From assembly GCA_020152595.1 (NCBI GenBank), contig JAIGNY010000739.1:1150501-1214500 (forward strand): a stretch of 64,000 nucleotides of DNA. The letters are read 5' to 3'. Position numbers and translations under genes: made by a program. Shown piece by piece: positions 1-11,680 of this stretch. Each line of letters begins with the position of its first letter. The first letter of the stretch is position 1. The stretch comes from Chiridota heheva (taxonomy: Eukaryota > Echinodermata > Holothuroidea > Apodida > Chiridotidae). The notes under the pieces are model-generated. The model did not search any database, was not told the DNA's origin, and saw only the letters and a list, made by a program, of their open reading frames with translations.

Positions 1-120
1 AATTTTCTGTAAATAAGGCATTAAATTCCAAGTAGGACAGCTTTTGACTTTTGAAATCAAAATCAAATTTGAAAGGAATTAAAATCAGGCAGCTTTATGG
101 GTATGTGTTGTAGACCACAA

Positions 121-872
121 GTTCTGAATTAATTTTTTCCAGGGGACATCTTTCACAACAGCCTCAGGCTGTGGGCCAATCGCATGGCAAAACCAGCATC
201 ACATGACAAACACAACCCCTCAAAACAATCCTGAATACAAACAAGCTGAGAGCGTGCATGTGAGAAGAACGATGCACGCCAGATGTTGTGGTTCTCTTAT
301 CCGCCTCTCTTGACAAGTCCAGTGGCGTCGTCAGAGATGTTTGTTTGGGGCGCAGAGTAGGAAAATGGGGGAGCACTAAAAAGTGGCGCCTGTTGGTGGC
401 ACGTTGCATGCGCGTACCAGCATGGGGTCCAGGGGCCCGCTTAAGGACCCCTGGTAGGGTCCAGGGGTGAAGCTTTGATAGAGGTACCTTCCTAAAGCTC
501 TGCAGATTTCTTGTTTTTAATGCCCCAAAATGGATTAAAATCAAACACAGAAATTCCAAAATTAAATTGAAGACAGGAAGAAACATTTGTGCCTCCCTTT
601 AGCTGCTTAGCAACGCCACTGGACAAGCAGCAAGTCTGCCCAATTTATATTGGCACTGAAGATAACATTTTATTTCATAAGTTGCGATGTTTTACTGCGC
701 TGGTCTGCCTAGGAAAAACCCAAAGTAAACAAAGTATTTTGCAATTTTTACCGATCTCTTTTCAGATTGATCATTATGATATTTTTTTTCCAATAAGACT
801 ACTGTTTGTGGGCCAGATTGGATTGTCTGGCAAGCCAGATTTGGCCCACGGACTGCCTATTAAGAATTGCCA
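121..872 (+). mobile_element. hAT-like non-autonomous element, copy 1
   Basis: This is a dispersed repeat that aligns along its length with 31610-32036. Shared landmarks are CAACAGCCTCAGGC near the left end, GGCAAAACCAG, a TCTGCCTAGGAAAA stretch in the middle, and a right end with GCCAGATTTGGCCC followed by GCCTATTAAGAA. The purine/pyrimidine-rich ends with GGGCCA/TGGCCC and a TTCTTAAT/ATTAAGAA inverted match resemble non-autonomous hAT elements (inference). The copy is interrupted by a second element at 318-623. It has no coding capacity; the open frames in both copies only mirror the shared repeat. Confidence 0.6.
318..623. mobile_element. Nested small inverted-repeat element
   Basis: The ends TCCAGTGGCGT and ACGCCACTGGA are perfect inverted repeats. 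Insertion into the surrounding repeat is proved by the uninterrupted copy near 31810, which lacks this block. CAAG lies on both sides as a short target duplication; its exact length is ambiguous because the TIR edge can be shifted. The interior has a GGTCCAGGGG hairpin-like segment (about 426-467) and no gene. The GTGGCGT terminus recurs elsewhere in the window (8229, 45210, 51430). Confidence 0.65.
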
Positions 873-1135
873 TTGTAGACCATAGAGCTTTACATGTGCA
901 TGAATAGCTACAAAGTTTCATTTCCTATTAGCAGGGACATCAATTTCTATGTTTTGGTATATGAAAATAGTCTATTAACTGTTTGAGTTAGGAATGATCA
1001 CAGGTTGAGGTGTATTGATGTGTGCAGAATGTGTGATACATCAAACTTTTGATATACTCAAATTTAAAGCTATAATCAAATTTTGTTTCATGGTCTTAAT
1101 TTCTTTTCTTAATTTCACTTGTAATTTGATTGGAG

Positions 1136-2140
1136 GTTTGTCTACAATCCAAAAATCCAGAATCAGCTGTTCCCATTCAAAAGTTATTGGGGTGAAAATG
1201 AATTTACATAAGGAAATATATTGTCCTGCCTGCCCATAGCCTATTCAGAAACTGCTTGTTCACAAATTTACATACAAATTTGCATATTGACACCTGACTA
1301 TTTTGAAAGGTATTAAATGGTCAATTTGTAACCACTTTTGATAGGATTCGTAAGGTATATCTACCATCCAAAAACTATCTCTCAGAATCAGCTGATTTTC
1401 CCATTCAATAAGTTATGGGAGTGAACAATTGATTTACATGATCAATGCCTGCCAATAACCTATTCTCAAATTTGCATAAAAATTTGCATATTGACACCTG
1501 ACAATTTTGAAAGGTATGAAATGGTCAATTTGTAACCACTTTTGATAGGATTTTCTACTATATTTATATATTTTAATGGATCATTTGAGCAATTCAGCAA
1601 TAGTTTACTGCTGAAAAGATGTAAGAAAACTTACGTTCTTCAGGATAAGATTTGTAGGATGTGTTATTGTTGAGTCTCCAGGATATTCTAATAGTTTTTC
1701 CTTGTATAGAAGGTACTTATAACCTTTGACTGTATCAAAACGAGATCTCTTTTATTTCAAGATTCCCATGAATTAGTAATTAAGACACCCTCATTTTTTT
1801 GACACAGTGTTTTTGATTTCTTTTGTAAATTCACTCAAAATTTGATTGACGGTATATCTACCATCCAAAAACTCTCTCTCAGAATCAGCTGTTCCCATTC
1901 AATAAGTTAAGGGAGTGAACAATTGATTTACATAATCAATGCCTGCCAATAGCCTATTCTCAAATTTGCATAAAAATTTGCATATTGACACCTGACAATT
2001 TTGAAAGATATTAGATTGTCAATTTACGTTTTTGATATGCTTTTTTGCTATTTGTATGTTTAGTGGATCATTTGAGCAATTAACCTATCGTTTCCTGCTG
2101 AAAAGACCTAAGAAAACTTATGTCTATCGGGATAGGATTT
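1136..2140 (+). repeat. Local segmental repeat, three copies in direct orientation
   Basis: Related blocks lie at about 1136-1331, 1343-1660 and 1848-2140. They share CATCCAAAAACT, CAGAATCAGCTG, CCCATTCAATAAGTTA, AATTTGCATATTGACACCTG and, in the last two, GGATCATTTGAGCAATT and CTGCTGAAAAGA. The copies differ by indels and point changes, so the duplications are not recent. The block ends about 60 bases before the splice acceptor of the exon at 2201, so it lies in the intron upstream of it. Confidence 0.75.
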
Positions 2141-2200
2141 TTTGACACATGAGTATTTGTCAATCCCTGAACAGCAGACTCGTTCTCCTTGTATTTTCAG

Positions 2201-2330
2201 GTCAGCCAATCCCCAGAAATTACTCCAACAGGTCTTACAACTCCCTGCTGATTCCCAGCTCATGATCTATGAAGAACTGCAGGAGCACCTAACCGATCAA
2301 GGATTATTAACAGCGGCGATAGAGGGCTGA
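2201..2330 (+). CDS. Terminal coding exon of an unrecognised protein
   Basis: A polypyrimidine tract and acceptor (CTCCTTGTATTTTCAG) end at 2200. One base then completes a split codon, followed by 42 codons and TGA at 2328-2330. The encoded tail begins SANPQKLLQQVLQLP and ends LTDQGLLTAAIEG; it is rich in Leu, Gln and Glu and looks helical. Codon composition and the lack of low complexity set it apart from the surrounding AT-rich repeats. Apparent coding upstream of 2200 runs through the acceptor and is intronic. I do not recognise the family and assign no function. Earlier exons are not visible and presumably lie before position 1. It could instead be a chance open stretch behind a good acceptor, but the signal combination makes a real last exon more likely. 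Confidence 0.55.
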
Positions 2331-2760
2331 GGGTGCCAAACCTGATCTCTGTGAGAAGTTCTTTACCACCAGCTAACTTATCAGTAAACCTTGAAACCTT
2401 ATCAGGAATAATTATATAATTCCAGAGTCGTCTTAGGTACAAACTATAGAGTCGATGGTTGAATCTGTTTTCTTCTGTAATCGTAAATCCATTTTTGGTA
2501 TCATTTATTTATTCCATAGTCGAATTAGATCAGCTGATGAAATATCTTTTATTGTTCAATAATTGTGTTGTGTTCTATGTGTGTGTTCTGTTGAAGCCCA
2601 TTAGGTGTGCATTTCCTGCATGTAGTTAAGGGATACAAAAAGAGGGTGGATAAACATTTTGGGTTCTGAGGAAAATGTAGAGTTTGGGAGCCTCTCGATG
2701 ATATTACTGCGATATTTATTTTTGTGGGTTCCGAACCCCTCAAGCTCTATAGATCTATGT
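2331..2760 (+). other. Probable 3' UTR and cleavage region (weak)
   Basis: This stretch follows the stop codon of the exon at 2201. No canonical AATAAA is seen. A GU-rich stretch at about 2565-2595, after TTGTTCAATAATTG, could be a downstream cleavage element. It contains no other recognisable feature. Confidence 0.25.
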
Positions 2761-3294
2761 TACATCGCTGATTGAGATGGTCACCTCTCCAAGTTGGGTC
2801 AAATTTGTTTTTCAGGAGGCCATTCTAAAGTTGGACAAAATGTAGTTTTCATGAAGTCATTTTCTGTTAAACTAGATGAGTTGGTGATCATGAGAAGTGC
2901 AGTAGTTACCTTATAGACCAGTTGTTTCTGACAATATGGACCATAACCATATCCTCATGCAAACAAGACCTCCATGGTGATAGCATCAGCTTGGGTTTAT
3001 TCACAAATGGTTTATCAAATGACCATGGACATCGATATAACCTTAACTTTAGGACGCTAGCTAGCTAAATCCATCCGAGCCATTAGGGCCAGTGCTTATC
3101 CCTGGTTTCTATGACCCAAACGGATGAGATTACATGACTCACCTAGACGTATAAGCGACCAGGCGCTCACAACATTAGAATTGCACCACTTTTTAGGCCC
3201 AAAGTTTCTTCCAAATAAGCGCCTGTGCATGGCCACTTACAGTGTGCTATTCAAACTGCATTGTGTGAACTTTTCCTACATACTACCCCCACAG

Positions 3295-3384
3295 GAACCA
3301 CCACACAAACATTGTGAGCTGCAGACACAAAATGAGCAGCTAATGCAACAAACCTTAACAAGTCTTCAAATGGAAAAATCCTAG
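3295..3384 (+). CDS. Candidate alternative terminal exon
   Basis: A pyrimidine-rich acceptor (CATACTACCCCCACAG) ends at 3294. It is followed in phase 0 by 29 codons beginning EPPHKHCELQTQNEQLMQQ and ending LQMEKS, then TAG at 3382-3384. The Gln/Glu/Leu spacing is compatible with a short coiled coil. It could be an alternative last exon of the gene ending at 2330 or part of another transcript. The peptide is short, matches no family I know, and could be chance. Confidence 0.3.
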   Translation, partial: EPPHKHCELQTQNEQLMQQTLTSLQMEKS

Positions 3385-3399
3385 AATTGCAGTAAATCG

Positions 3400-6050
3400 C
3401 TATATAGGAATTAATTTCAACATTTTTAATACTTATTTGCGACCGATTTCTTGAAACTTTCAGGATTTATAAAGGAAAGATTGAAAAATCTTAAAACATC
3501 AATTTTAGTCAACAATCTAGGAATTTTAGGGCAAGAAAAGGGTTTTAATTTAATCCGATAAAATTTGGAGAAAAATTTGAGGCTTTAAGAAAATAAATTT
3601 GTATTAGTCATTTTGAAATATTTCTTACCTTTCAGCAGTTTTACTGTTCTTTATTTCCCCATTATTACAAAATGATTTCAAATTTATACCTTTTCGAGCA
3701 AATTTCGTTAAAAACAAATAATAAATCACGAGTTTACAAATTTTGCGTTCTTTTCGGCCATTTTGAATGAAACTAAAGAAAAAAGCTGAGTAACGGTGCG
3801 GAGGAATTTAAACAATGTCAATAATGTCAAAATCATAAAACCTAATCCTAAAACCTAATCCTAAACCCTAATTCTAAAACCTAATCCTAAAACCTTACCT
3901 GAAAGTAAAGATCTACGTTAATTATGCATGTTTTTTTTTCTCTCACTTAAACGGCAGAACGGCTTTTGCAGACTCTACTCGTCAGTACAGTAGGCTAGTA
4001 GTATACACACTGAAGAGTATAAGTTTTTATCGGAAAGCCAAACGTAAGAATTATTTTCTTTTTTAAACAAGTTTGGCTTAGTTTCTACTTAAAAGACCCA
4101 AATCTAAAAGAAAAATAGTTAAAATACATAAATACAACGGAATAAAACTAAAATTAAAAAGAAAAAGCAAAAATCCTTATATAGATATTTACCGCTATAC
4201 TAGGATTTTACCCTTCAAATTAATCAAATAAATTACGTTATCAATCAGTCAAAGAATGTTGGGTTGGCGCTTATTAAAGCTGGGAGCTTTATACATTGAA
4301 TACAGTAATAAGATATTGTACACAAGCAGAAAACGTGTAAATAACTGTATACTTATGTCAGATAGATTTAAAGTTATATATTTGCAATATATTTGTGTTT
4401 TTCTGTGACGAATATTTAAATGTATCTCTTAACAATCACATTTTGTTTGGGTATGTGTGTTTTACTTGTCATAGTGGGTAAATAATTTGTACAAGCTTTT
4501 TTATGTTACTTTAGCCTTTTTTTATAATTTTGTTAACTCTCAAGTGAACTGATTATGTATAAACATCTACCGGCCGGTATGTATCAGGATCAACTAATAG
4601 TTCATTGACCTTTGCATTCATGGTCGTCTGTAAGGATACTTGGAACATTCTTTGTTGATATCTTTCTTACAAATTGTGATAGAAAGCTAATTGTTAAAAC
4701 GAGGAAATCCGGTTGAATTTATGTCTTTTCTTTCTACAATTTTTAGTTGTGTTAGATAGATGGACTGGGGTTGGGTCGACCACTAGGTCGTGTGCCTTGT
4801 TATGGACGTCAAATAAAAATTGTTTATACTAAGTCCACACTTCTCATGACGAAAGCTAGATCACTTATTATTTGGCTTAAGCATTCAAGAATTGTGATTT
4901 CTTGTCATTATTTGTGTGGATGGACAAGCCTGTTTCTGCCTGTATTTCTCACAGCATTTCTACTTAATATTGACAAAGGGGGGAGTGTGGTCTGCTCCTA
5001 CCTCTGCTCGTGATTTTTAGAGGTCAAGGGTCAACGAAAAGAATGTCAATGCTTCAATATCATCCAAGCAGCTTTTTACAATAAATAACATTTTGTGAGA
5101 TTCATTCCAAATTTGTTTAAATGCACCTACATAATGCAAGCAACGTCATAGCAAAAGAATGCACTTAGTTAATTTTGAAATATGGTTTGATTAGGGTGAT
5201 ATTGATTAAAAAAAGGTGGTTTTGACTTAAATGTTGCAATAAGTGATGATTTCCTGTTAAAGATGTTTGATAAAAACCAGTTTAAACTGTTTAACAATTT
5301 ATGGAAATCTGGTGACATTTGTTGCTAAATTGCTTTAAAATCTAGTGGACACCATGAATATTTTATGATGTTGTAAACTATATGGCCAATGCTTTGGTTT
5401 TACATTACGACCAACATGCAGGCATTATGATTGTGTCCACCAACTCTGAACAGGGTAGCTTGTGGTGGCTTACTTACTCCAAGCTGTTACAGGTGTTAAC
5501 ACAAGTTATGGGAGTCACAAAAAATAAATGTTAGTAGGTTCATATAAAGCTTTGTAGCTGTGATGAAGACTTATCACCATGTATTATTGCTCATGGGTAT
5601 ATCATTGGCGTATTGTACGGAGTTGAATGAAGTAATGCTTTCATTCCATATAAAGTTTTGCGGTTCATGCAGAGATGGACTACAACAGTGTGTGGGATGT
5701 ACACAAGCAGAGAGCTGAGATGTTTATGCAGAAATACTTTTAAGAAATGATAAGCCGCCTTGGTGCTGAAGAAGCCATGGCATGTGTTTTTTTGTGGTCC
5801 ATCTTTTGCCCCCTTCCTCCCCCGTTGGGTCCACCAGCGATATTGAGTGTCTTGACGGAGAAACTTATTTTGATGAAACACGCAAATGAGTTTCTTGAAT
5901 AGGCAAAGTGAAAACTTTTGGGGTAATGATAACTTGACTAAGCAGCAAGCAGTCGCCATTCCACCGATAAAGACCTGCTTCAGTTTGTCGTAGAAATGTG
6001 GGTAATTTAGTTTTCAGAAGAGCGATTTTTAAAGTTTATTTTTAATTTTA
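3400..6050. other. Gene-free stretch
   Basis: This is AT-rich single-copy-looking DNA with no supported gene. The longest open frame (minus strand, 5591-5959) shows no family resemblance. The only structure noticed is a telomere-like patch at 3839-3897 and a short ACCGGCCGGT palindrome near 4570. Confidence 0.5.
3839..3897 (-). repeat. Interstitial telomere-like repeat
   Basis: A run of CCTAA-type units (AACCTAATCCTAAA repeated about four times, one unit with AACCCTAA) forms an imperfect array of roughly 15-bp period. It is a degenerate match to animal telomere sequence and is internal. Confidence 0.5.
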
Positions 6051-6142
6051 GAATTGCATATGCTCTCTGTTTCTTTCTTTTTGTACCTTTTAGTTTTATC
6101 TTTCCATTTTGCCATGACAGGAATATGTAATAAAACATGCAA

Positions 6143-6237
6143 ATATGCCCTGGGCCATATTTATACGTCCAGGGCCATACTTATATGCTCTGGGCCATAC
6201 TTATATGCTCTGGGCCATATACATATGCCCTGGGCCC
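6143..6237 (+). repeat. 23-bp tandem repeat, about 4 units
   Basis: Repeated TGCTCTGGGCCATACTTATA units with minor changes. Confidence 0.8.
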
Positions 6238-6549
6238 CTTATAACTTTCAGAGTTGGTGGACTGTCCAGTGTCACCAGTTAGTTCAGAAATGTTTACAGA
6301 TGGGTAAGCCACATATGAATTTGTTAATAAAAGAAGGAAGAATCAATGTCCCAGGGAGCTAAGAATAGGCCCAACGGGGGACCATTGCTTTGTGACATTC
6401 TTTTTAACTCAGGAAGGGCATCTCATCAATTTTCTAGAGCAGACATGTTTTCAAGGGCCTATCAGAAAATGTAAAATTGCAGGAAATAAAATCACAATGA
6501 ACAGAGAAATATATATACCCTCTGACACTTAAAGGGCAAACAATTGCAT

Positions 6550-6741
6550 ACCACCCAGTAGGGGTAGTGCTTATTAAAGTGACCACCCAGGAGTGGGAGG
6601 TACCCAATAAAGTGACCACCCCAGGTGGGGGAAGTACTCATTGAAGTGACCACCCAGGGGAAGTACTCATTGAATTGACCACCCAGGGGGAGGTACTCAT
6701 TAAAGTGACCACCCCAGGTGCGGGAAGTACCCATTAAAGTG
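6550..6741 (+). repeat. Minisatellite, about 36-bp unit, 5-6 units
   Basis: Units contain AAAGTGACCACCC and AGG(T)GGGGGAAGTAC, with variable G-run length and small indels. Confidence 0.8.
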
Positions 6742-7063
6742 AGACGGGGAACACTTTACGCGGGTACCTTCACCAAGAGAAAAGTAATTCTGAATGGATG
6801 GGTGGGGCAAACTTAGAATTTTCTGTGATGACATTCCTACTTTCTTTTTACTATGTGTGATATGAACTACACCTAACCCTGGTTTTCTTTTTTGCAATTA
6901 ATTCATGAATCGAGTTGGACAATCATTCCATGCCCCTTTGCCTGTGCTTAAATTAACGTTTTTCAGAAACATTGGAACATTACTTGCCGAGAATAAACAA
7001 CTACAAAATTCATTTTCCATATGTGTATTTCACTTACACCTGGTTCATTTTCCGGCCTTATAA

Positions 7064-7556
7064 TTAACATCTCTGAGTTAGATGATTGACAGCTTTTTCA
7101 ACCAATCACTGCATGAATTTGCCTAGCAACAAAATCTGCATAACTTAATGGGGCAAAAATCCTACATGGTACTGGTAAAGTATAGTTAGCTAGCAGCGCG
7201 CGCTTTACAAAACTTTACAAAAACTCTGCAATAAACTCTACAAAACTAATTTGTGTTCATGCACACAAACCAAGTGACGACAAGATGGTGAACAAAATTT
7301 ACACCTACAGGCCCGCTACGGGCTTTGTAAATCTGATTCCCGTTACCCAGAGCAGTAAGAAAACATAATTTTGTTTATTTCTTTTGCTAAAAACTTTAAA
7401 GATCTGGTGAAGTGCCATATATGGATCAAAGCTTGTGGCAGGCCACATGAACATCCAAATGTCAATGCATCGGTAAAGCATGATTGCGGATTTGAGATTT
7501 GTTTTGCCCACCTAGTCACCATGTTGTTATGGTGGGTGTGGCTTATTTCCTAATCG
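7064..7556. mobile_element. Dispersed 490-bp repeat, copy 1
   Basis: This aligns with 55985-56468 over its length. Shared landmarks are CTCTGAGTTAGATGATTGAC, GAATTTGCCTAGCAACAAAA, TAGCTAGCAG(C/T)GCGCGC and GCATGATTGCGGATTTGAG. The sequence TTAATGGGGCAAAAA near the left and TTTTGCCC near the right are inverted partners, clearest in copy 2, so the element has subterminal inverted structure. It has no coding capacity and its class is unknown. Confidence 0.65.
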
Positions 7557-8228
7557 GAAATGTTAATTGTTCTTGCACTTATTTTATCATTATGTTATGG
7601 TACTGAGCTTAGTGATAGTAAAGGAAGCATTAGATTACTGTAACCTGTGTATCGATCCTGAGTGTGGACTCTTGAGCAGTTAACTGTGCTTTCGTATTTG
7701 TGCAATGTTTGTTACATATTGTCAAATAAAAAAATTAAAAAATTCATATTTAAATTTTTTTTTTTTGTGTATTTCTTCTTCAAAAGTATATCGATGTGTA
7801 GTGACAACATTAACAAAATTGGTTTAAAACCTATCAAAACCAAAGAAGAAAAAATGTTAATCAAAATTGGTGAAACAATTACCAATTTACAGTATTTTGA
7901 AATCCCAGGCATCTATTTGCATATTTTATGCAAATTTTGTTATGTATTATAGGGGGCTTTGGTATTTTGGTTTGTAAATCTTTTGTATTTTGAATATCTA
8001 ACAGTTCAAGTGTTTGAAGTGCAGCAAATTCTGCCTTAAGGTTTAATGAGTTTTTGCTCCCAATAAAATTTCAGCAGGAATAGACTTTCCTGTCATTTTC
8101 AGTGACTAAGAATTCGGAAAGAAGCTTCAAGAATTAGAATAAAGAAATCTGTATGCCCACTTATACATCACAAATTTCACAAATATCATCAATTTTGATA
8201 AGTCTGCTGAGATTTTAACTCTTTCGAC

Positions 8229-9062
8229 CAGTGGCATAGCCAGCAATAAAATAAAATAAAAAAAGTGAGTGGGTCTGGGAAGGCCCTAGACCCCCTTCCA
8301 AGATGGAAGTGTTCAAATTTAGCCCACAAATGCAATTTTATATTTTTAAAGCAAAAAAACTATATAAACAACCAAAGATTATACTAATTTTTGAAAATTT
8401 CGGGATTGAAGGTAACCCCCACCCCCCATTCACGTTACCAAAAAAGTTTGAGGGAATTGTTGGGGATATTTTGAAGAAAAATTCTTGTTTTTTTTAGGAA
8501 AAAGTGTAATTTTGAAAAAAAAAGTATGTAATTTTGAGCAAAAAGTCAGATATTTTGAGCAAATACTTCAGAAATTTTGAGGGAAAAGTCAGATATATTG
8601 AGCAAATAGTATTAATTTTGTGAAAAAAGTTGGATATTTTGAAAAAAAAACTCTTAACTTCAGACATTTGGAAGAAAAGTTGGATATTTTGAGGAAAACC
8701 TAAGGAAATTTTGAGGAACTTGAAATCGGAAATTTGGCAACTAGACCTAATTTAGAAATTTGCTTTTCGCAAAGTTGGTGATCCTTTTACCTGGCTGGTA
8801 CAACTGAACTTTACTAAGACCGATTGCTTTCATCCATTAGCGCAGCCAACATTAAAACAATGAGGGGTTCTGAAAAGATCTTAGACCCCCCTCCCAAGAT
8901 GAAGTCTTCAAATTTAGCACACTTCTGAGGGCAATGTTGTTTTTTAAAAGCAACAAATATTTAAAAAGCAAAGGTTATCCCAACTTTTGAAAATTTTCCT
9001 CAAAAATGTGTGTTATGAGGAGGAGGGGGGGGGGGAGATGAGGGCCTTGGCTACGCCACTGC
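8229..9062. mobile_element. Two adjacent copies of a GTGGCGTAGCCA-ended element
   Basis: The left end CAGTGGCATAGCCAG at 8229 faces TTGGCTACGCCACTG ending at 9062. Inside, the left-end segment is repeated: AGACCCCCTTCCAAGATGGA near 8289 matches AGACCCCCCTCCCAAGATGA near 8883. This suggests two head-to-tail copies. Between them (about 8455-8710) lie degenerate repeats of roughly 30 bp built on TTTTGAGCAAAAAGTC. The same repeats occur in inverted orientation at 17190-17530. CTTTC lies on both flanks. Confidence 0.55.
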
Positions 9063-9195
9063 TTTCATCAGGATTATTCTATGCCACTGCTCTTATCAGG
9101 ATTATCAAACAGCAGAATAAGTTTTGTTTTGCAAATTAGACTTGCACACATTTTGAGTTTTGGCAAATGTCTTATTTGTTGTTTATGGAGAAAAA

Positions 9196-9216
9196 ATATA
9201 TATATATATATAAAGT

Positions 9217-9271
<55 letters not shown>
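9196..9271. repeat. (TA)n microsatellite
   Basis: Almost pure TA dinucleotides, interrupted once by AAAGTACAA. Confidence 0.9.
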
Positions 9272-9273
<2 letters not shown>

Positions 9274-9277
9274 ATAT

Positions 9278-9458
9278 TGGTATATCCATGTGTTTTATAT
9301 AAAGTACAATATATATGTATCTATATCAAGACTACAGGTATGATCCCAAGAATTAGACATGTTAAACATTTTGTCTGGATTAGTATATCCATGTGTTTTC
9401 TAACGTAAATCCAAGACACAGGTATGATCAGAAAGACATGTTAAAAGCTTTGTCTTTT
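9278..9458 (+). repeat. Tandem duplication of about 100 bp
   Basis: GTATATCCATGTGTTTT, ACAGGTATGATC and GACATGTTAAA occur in the same order in two successive copies. Confidence 0.7.
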
Positions 9459-9595
9459 AATCAAGAAAATTACGGAAATATCTACAATCCCTGCTGCCCG
9501 GACAAAATAGGTACTTGACATTTCTTTTTCTCCCTTATGTATACTACAATATATATCCATGTTCAATGTTGCACATCTTACAGACAGTTTTATTG

Positions 9596-9900
9596 TAGGA
9601 CGCTTTCGAAAAGTGGGGGCATGACCTCTCTGGGGCATCTCCCATTGCAAGTCATCTACCTTATTTCTCCCTGCAGTCATATACAATTAGTGAGTCCAAA
9701 ACAGCAAATTAAAAGGAGCGCTTTCAGTGCATAGCACTTTTGTATTGTATTTTTGGTTTTTAAGTGTATGTACATGCCACTTATTCTTGCACCTTTGACA
9801 GTAATTGAGGGGCACATTCCATTTTAAAAACGGGCACTTCTCATTTTCTAAAGGTGCACTTTTGTCATTTTTCAGAAAAGTGTGGAAAACTTGCAATGGC
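9596..9900. mobile_element. Fragment of the GTGTAGGAA-ended repeat
   Basis: Aligns in pieces with 31252-31545 and 63611-64000. Shared pieces are a GGGGGCATGACCTCT start, GACAGTAATTGAGGGGCAC and CATTTTTCAGAAAAGTGTG. Both termini are degraded. Confidence 0.5.
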
Positions 9901-10411
9901 GACATTACGGGGGTACAGCGTCATTTACTCCCGCAAGATCACTTTGGCCCCCACTTTCCCCCTTGAAATTTCGTAAAGTGACATATTTTGTCGATCATTG
10001 GCTTTCCCCCTCCCCCATGAGAAAAAAATGCCCCTCTCTTTTCCCCAGCATCAAAATCTCAGCGCCCCCACTGGGAACTTAGATCTCCCATTTTTACACT
10101 TGCTTACCAACAACTTTGTTTTTTAATTTCATCCCGGCATGCCTGCGTCGTCGAAGGGGAAAATCCTAAGACTTTTGTCTTTGTTTACAGGCTACTCTCT
10201 TTAAAGATGTGGTAGTCATGTATAATTCAAAATAACAGAAAATTTAACAAAAGAAACTTGAGCTTTGCATATTCATATGTCACAAATTTGCACAAAAGTT
10301 GCGCAATAATACCCTAAAATTTAAAATGGTTAAGTTTTAAGTTGGAAATGTAGCATGCTTTTAGATTTTAGTGGTATTTAAATTAATAATCCGTCGTCCC
10401 CGCCCATATCT

Positions 10412-10516
10412 TTAAAGGAGTACCGGTATTCCCGTAAATGAAAAGTGACCTGACAGTGTAAAGTGAGCACTATAACTTTTATATCAAAATGAAAAATTAT
10501 GGGAATATTCCTTTAA
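10412..10516. mobile_element. Short TTAA-flanked MITE
   Basis: TTAAAGGAGTACCGGTATTCCC and GGGAATATTCCTTTAA are inverted ends of a 105-bp element. They match the ends of the 580-bp element at 28952-29531, so this is probably an internally deleted derivative. Confidence 0.65.
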
Positions 10517-10519
10517 GAC

Positions 10520-11300
10520 AAATAACCGTTTCGTCGAACCTGTGTATTACTCACCTTTATTAACTATTTGTTTTAATCTGTTAACTGGCGAAAATTGTGT
10601 CGAGACGTTTTGTTTTACTTTTTAGAGATGTTTTATTTGTTCATCTGGTATGTCTTCCGTTTTTAAAGCTTTTGTTATATTTTGGACTTCTTTGTATGTT
10701 TTTCTTTATTCGTTCTATTTTGAATTTCCTTGTTCTGTTTTTTGTATTTTTATCTGGTATGCTTTGTCATTTCTGTTTGATGAATATACGTGCTTGCCTT
10801 TTTTTAATTTTAAACAATGATAGTGTAAACAAATATATACCGTGGGGAAAAGTATTACACTTGTACTTCTGTAACCCCATGCTATCAAACGAACACACTG
10901 TACAGACAAGCTAAAGTAAAAACAAAAGCTGAAAACAAATATCAAAGTCTGAAAGTTGTAAGTTTCTAAAAAATGAGCCTCGTTCATATTCACTATTCTG
11001 CATACTGTGTTTTACATAGCAAGATAGTATTTGAGGGAGATTTAAAGATAATGAGCACACTTTTATCCAGTCATGCAATATGTTACTAGGATAACAATCT
11101 TACGATTTGAACTTTTCCGGAGGAATTATGTCAAAATAAAGATTTTGGTTGCTAGGGCATTCATTTTCTAGCTTCGTGCTTATATGATTGTGTGGGATAA
11201 AACACAAAGGGGCATGTAGTGCGTGACTTAAAATAACCCCTACAATATTACTTTATGACTTCATCCCATCGCGTCTATAAAGATTTCTATAGCGTTTTAA
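10520..11300. other. Gene-free stretch
   Basis: AT-rich sequence with T-rich open frames on both strands (10597-10914 plus, 10715-10993 minus) that resemble no protein family. Nothing else seen. Confidence 0.4.
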
Positions 11301-11308
11301 AACTTCTC

Positions 11309-11600
11309 CTAAAAGGATTAGTTCAGTAGTCACGCATGTCAATCTTATATTGTAGAGGACTTCAAAAGAAACAAAATGGTGAAAAAAGCGTTTAAAAATC
11401 TTTGCTGAATAGTTTAAAATCTCTAGATAAATGCGTCCTCACTTTCGACCTAGTACCCTTGAGCTTTTAAATATTAACTGCAGTAGTCACGGCTTTCACG
11501 GAGTTCATCTTATATGAAAGAGGACGCCAAAAGAAACAAAATGTTGAAAAACTGCTTCAATAGATAATTTCGTTAATGAGATATTCAAGTTTAAAGTTCT
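11309..11600 (+). mobile_element. Left-arm fragments of the AGGATTAG MITE, duplicated
   Basis: AAAGGATTAGTTCAGTAGTC at 11313 starts an arm with GAGGACTTCAAAAGAAAC and AAAATGGTGAA. A second partial arm starts near 11480, with AGTAGTCACGG, GAGGACGCCAAAAGAAAC and AATGAGATATTCAAGTTTAA. No right arm follows. The full-length reference copy is 55267-55831. Confidence 0.6.
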
Positions 11601-11680
11601 GACGATTTGATTGTTTGCTTCATGATCCTCCCTCGCGGGAACTCAGCAGAACTTCCATACGATGAGTATTGACGCCAAGC

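Noticed and set aside
589-885. 98-codon open frame similar to one at 31765-32034
   Set aside because: The similarity reflects two copies of a non-coding hAT-like repeat; there is no family match and the frame diverges at the ends.
5591-5959. 122-codon minus-strand open frame
   Set aside because: Among the longest in unique DNA, but shows no domain, no splice context and no recognisable motif; within chance for 64 kb.
7371-7553. 60-codon open frame
   Set aside because: Lies in the dispersed 490-bp repeat and is not preserved in copy 2 at 55985-56468.
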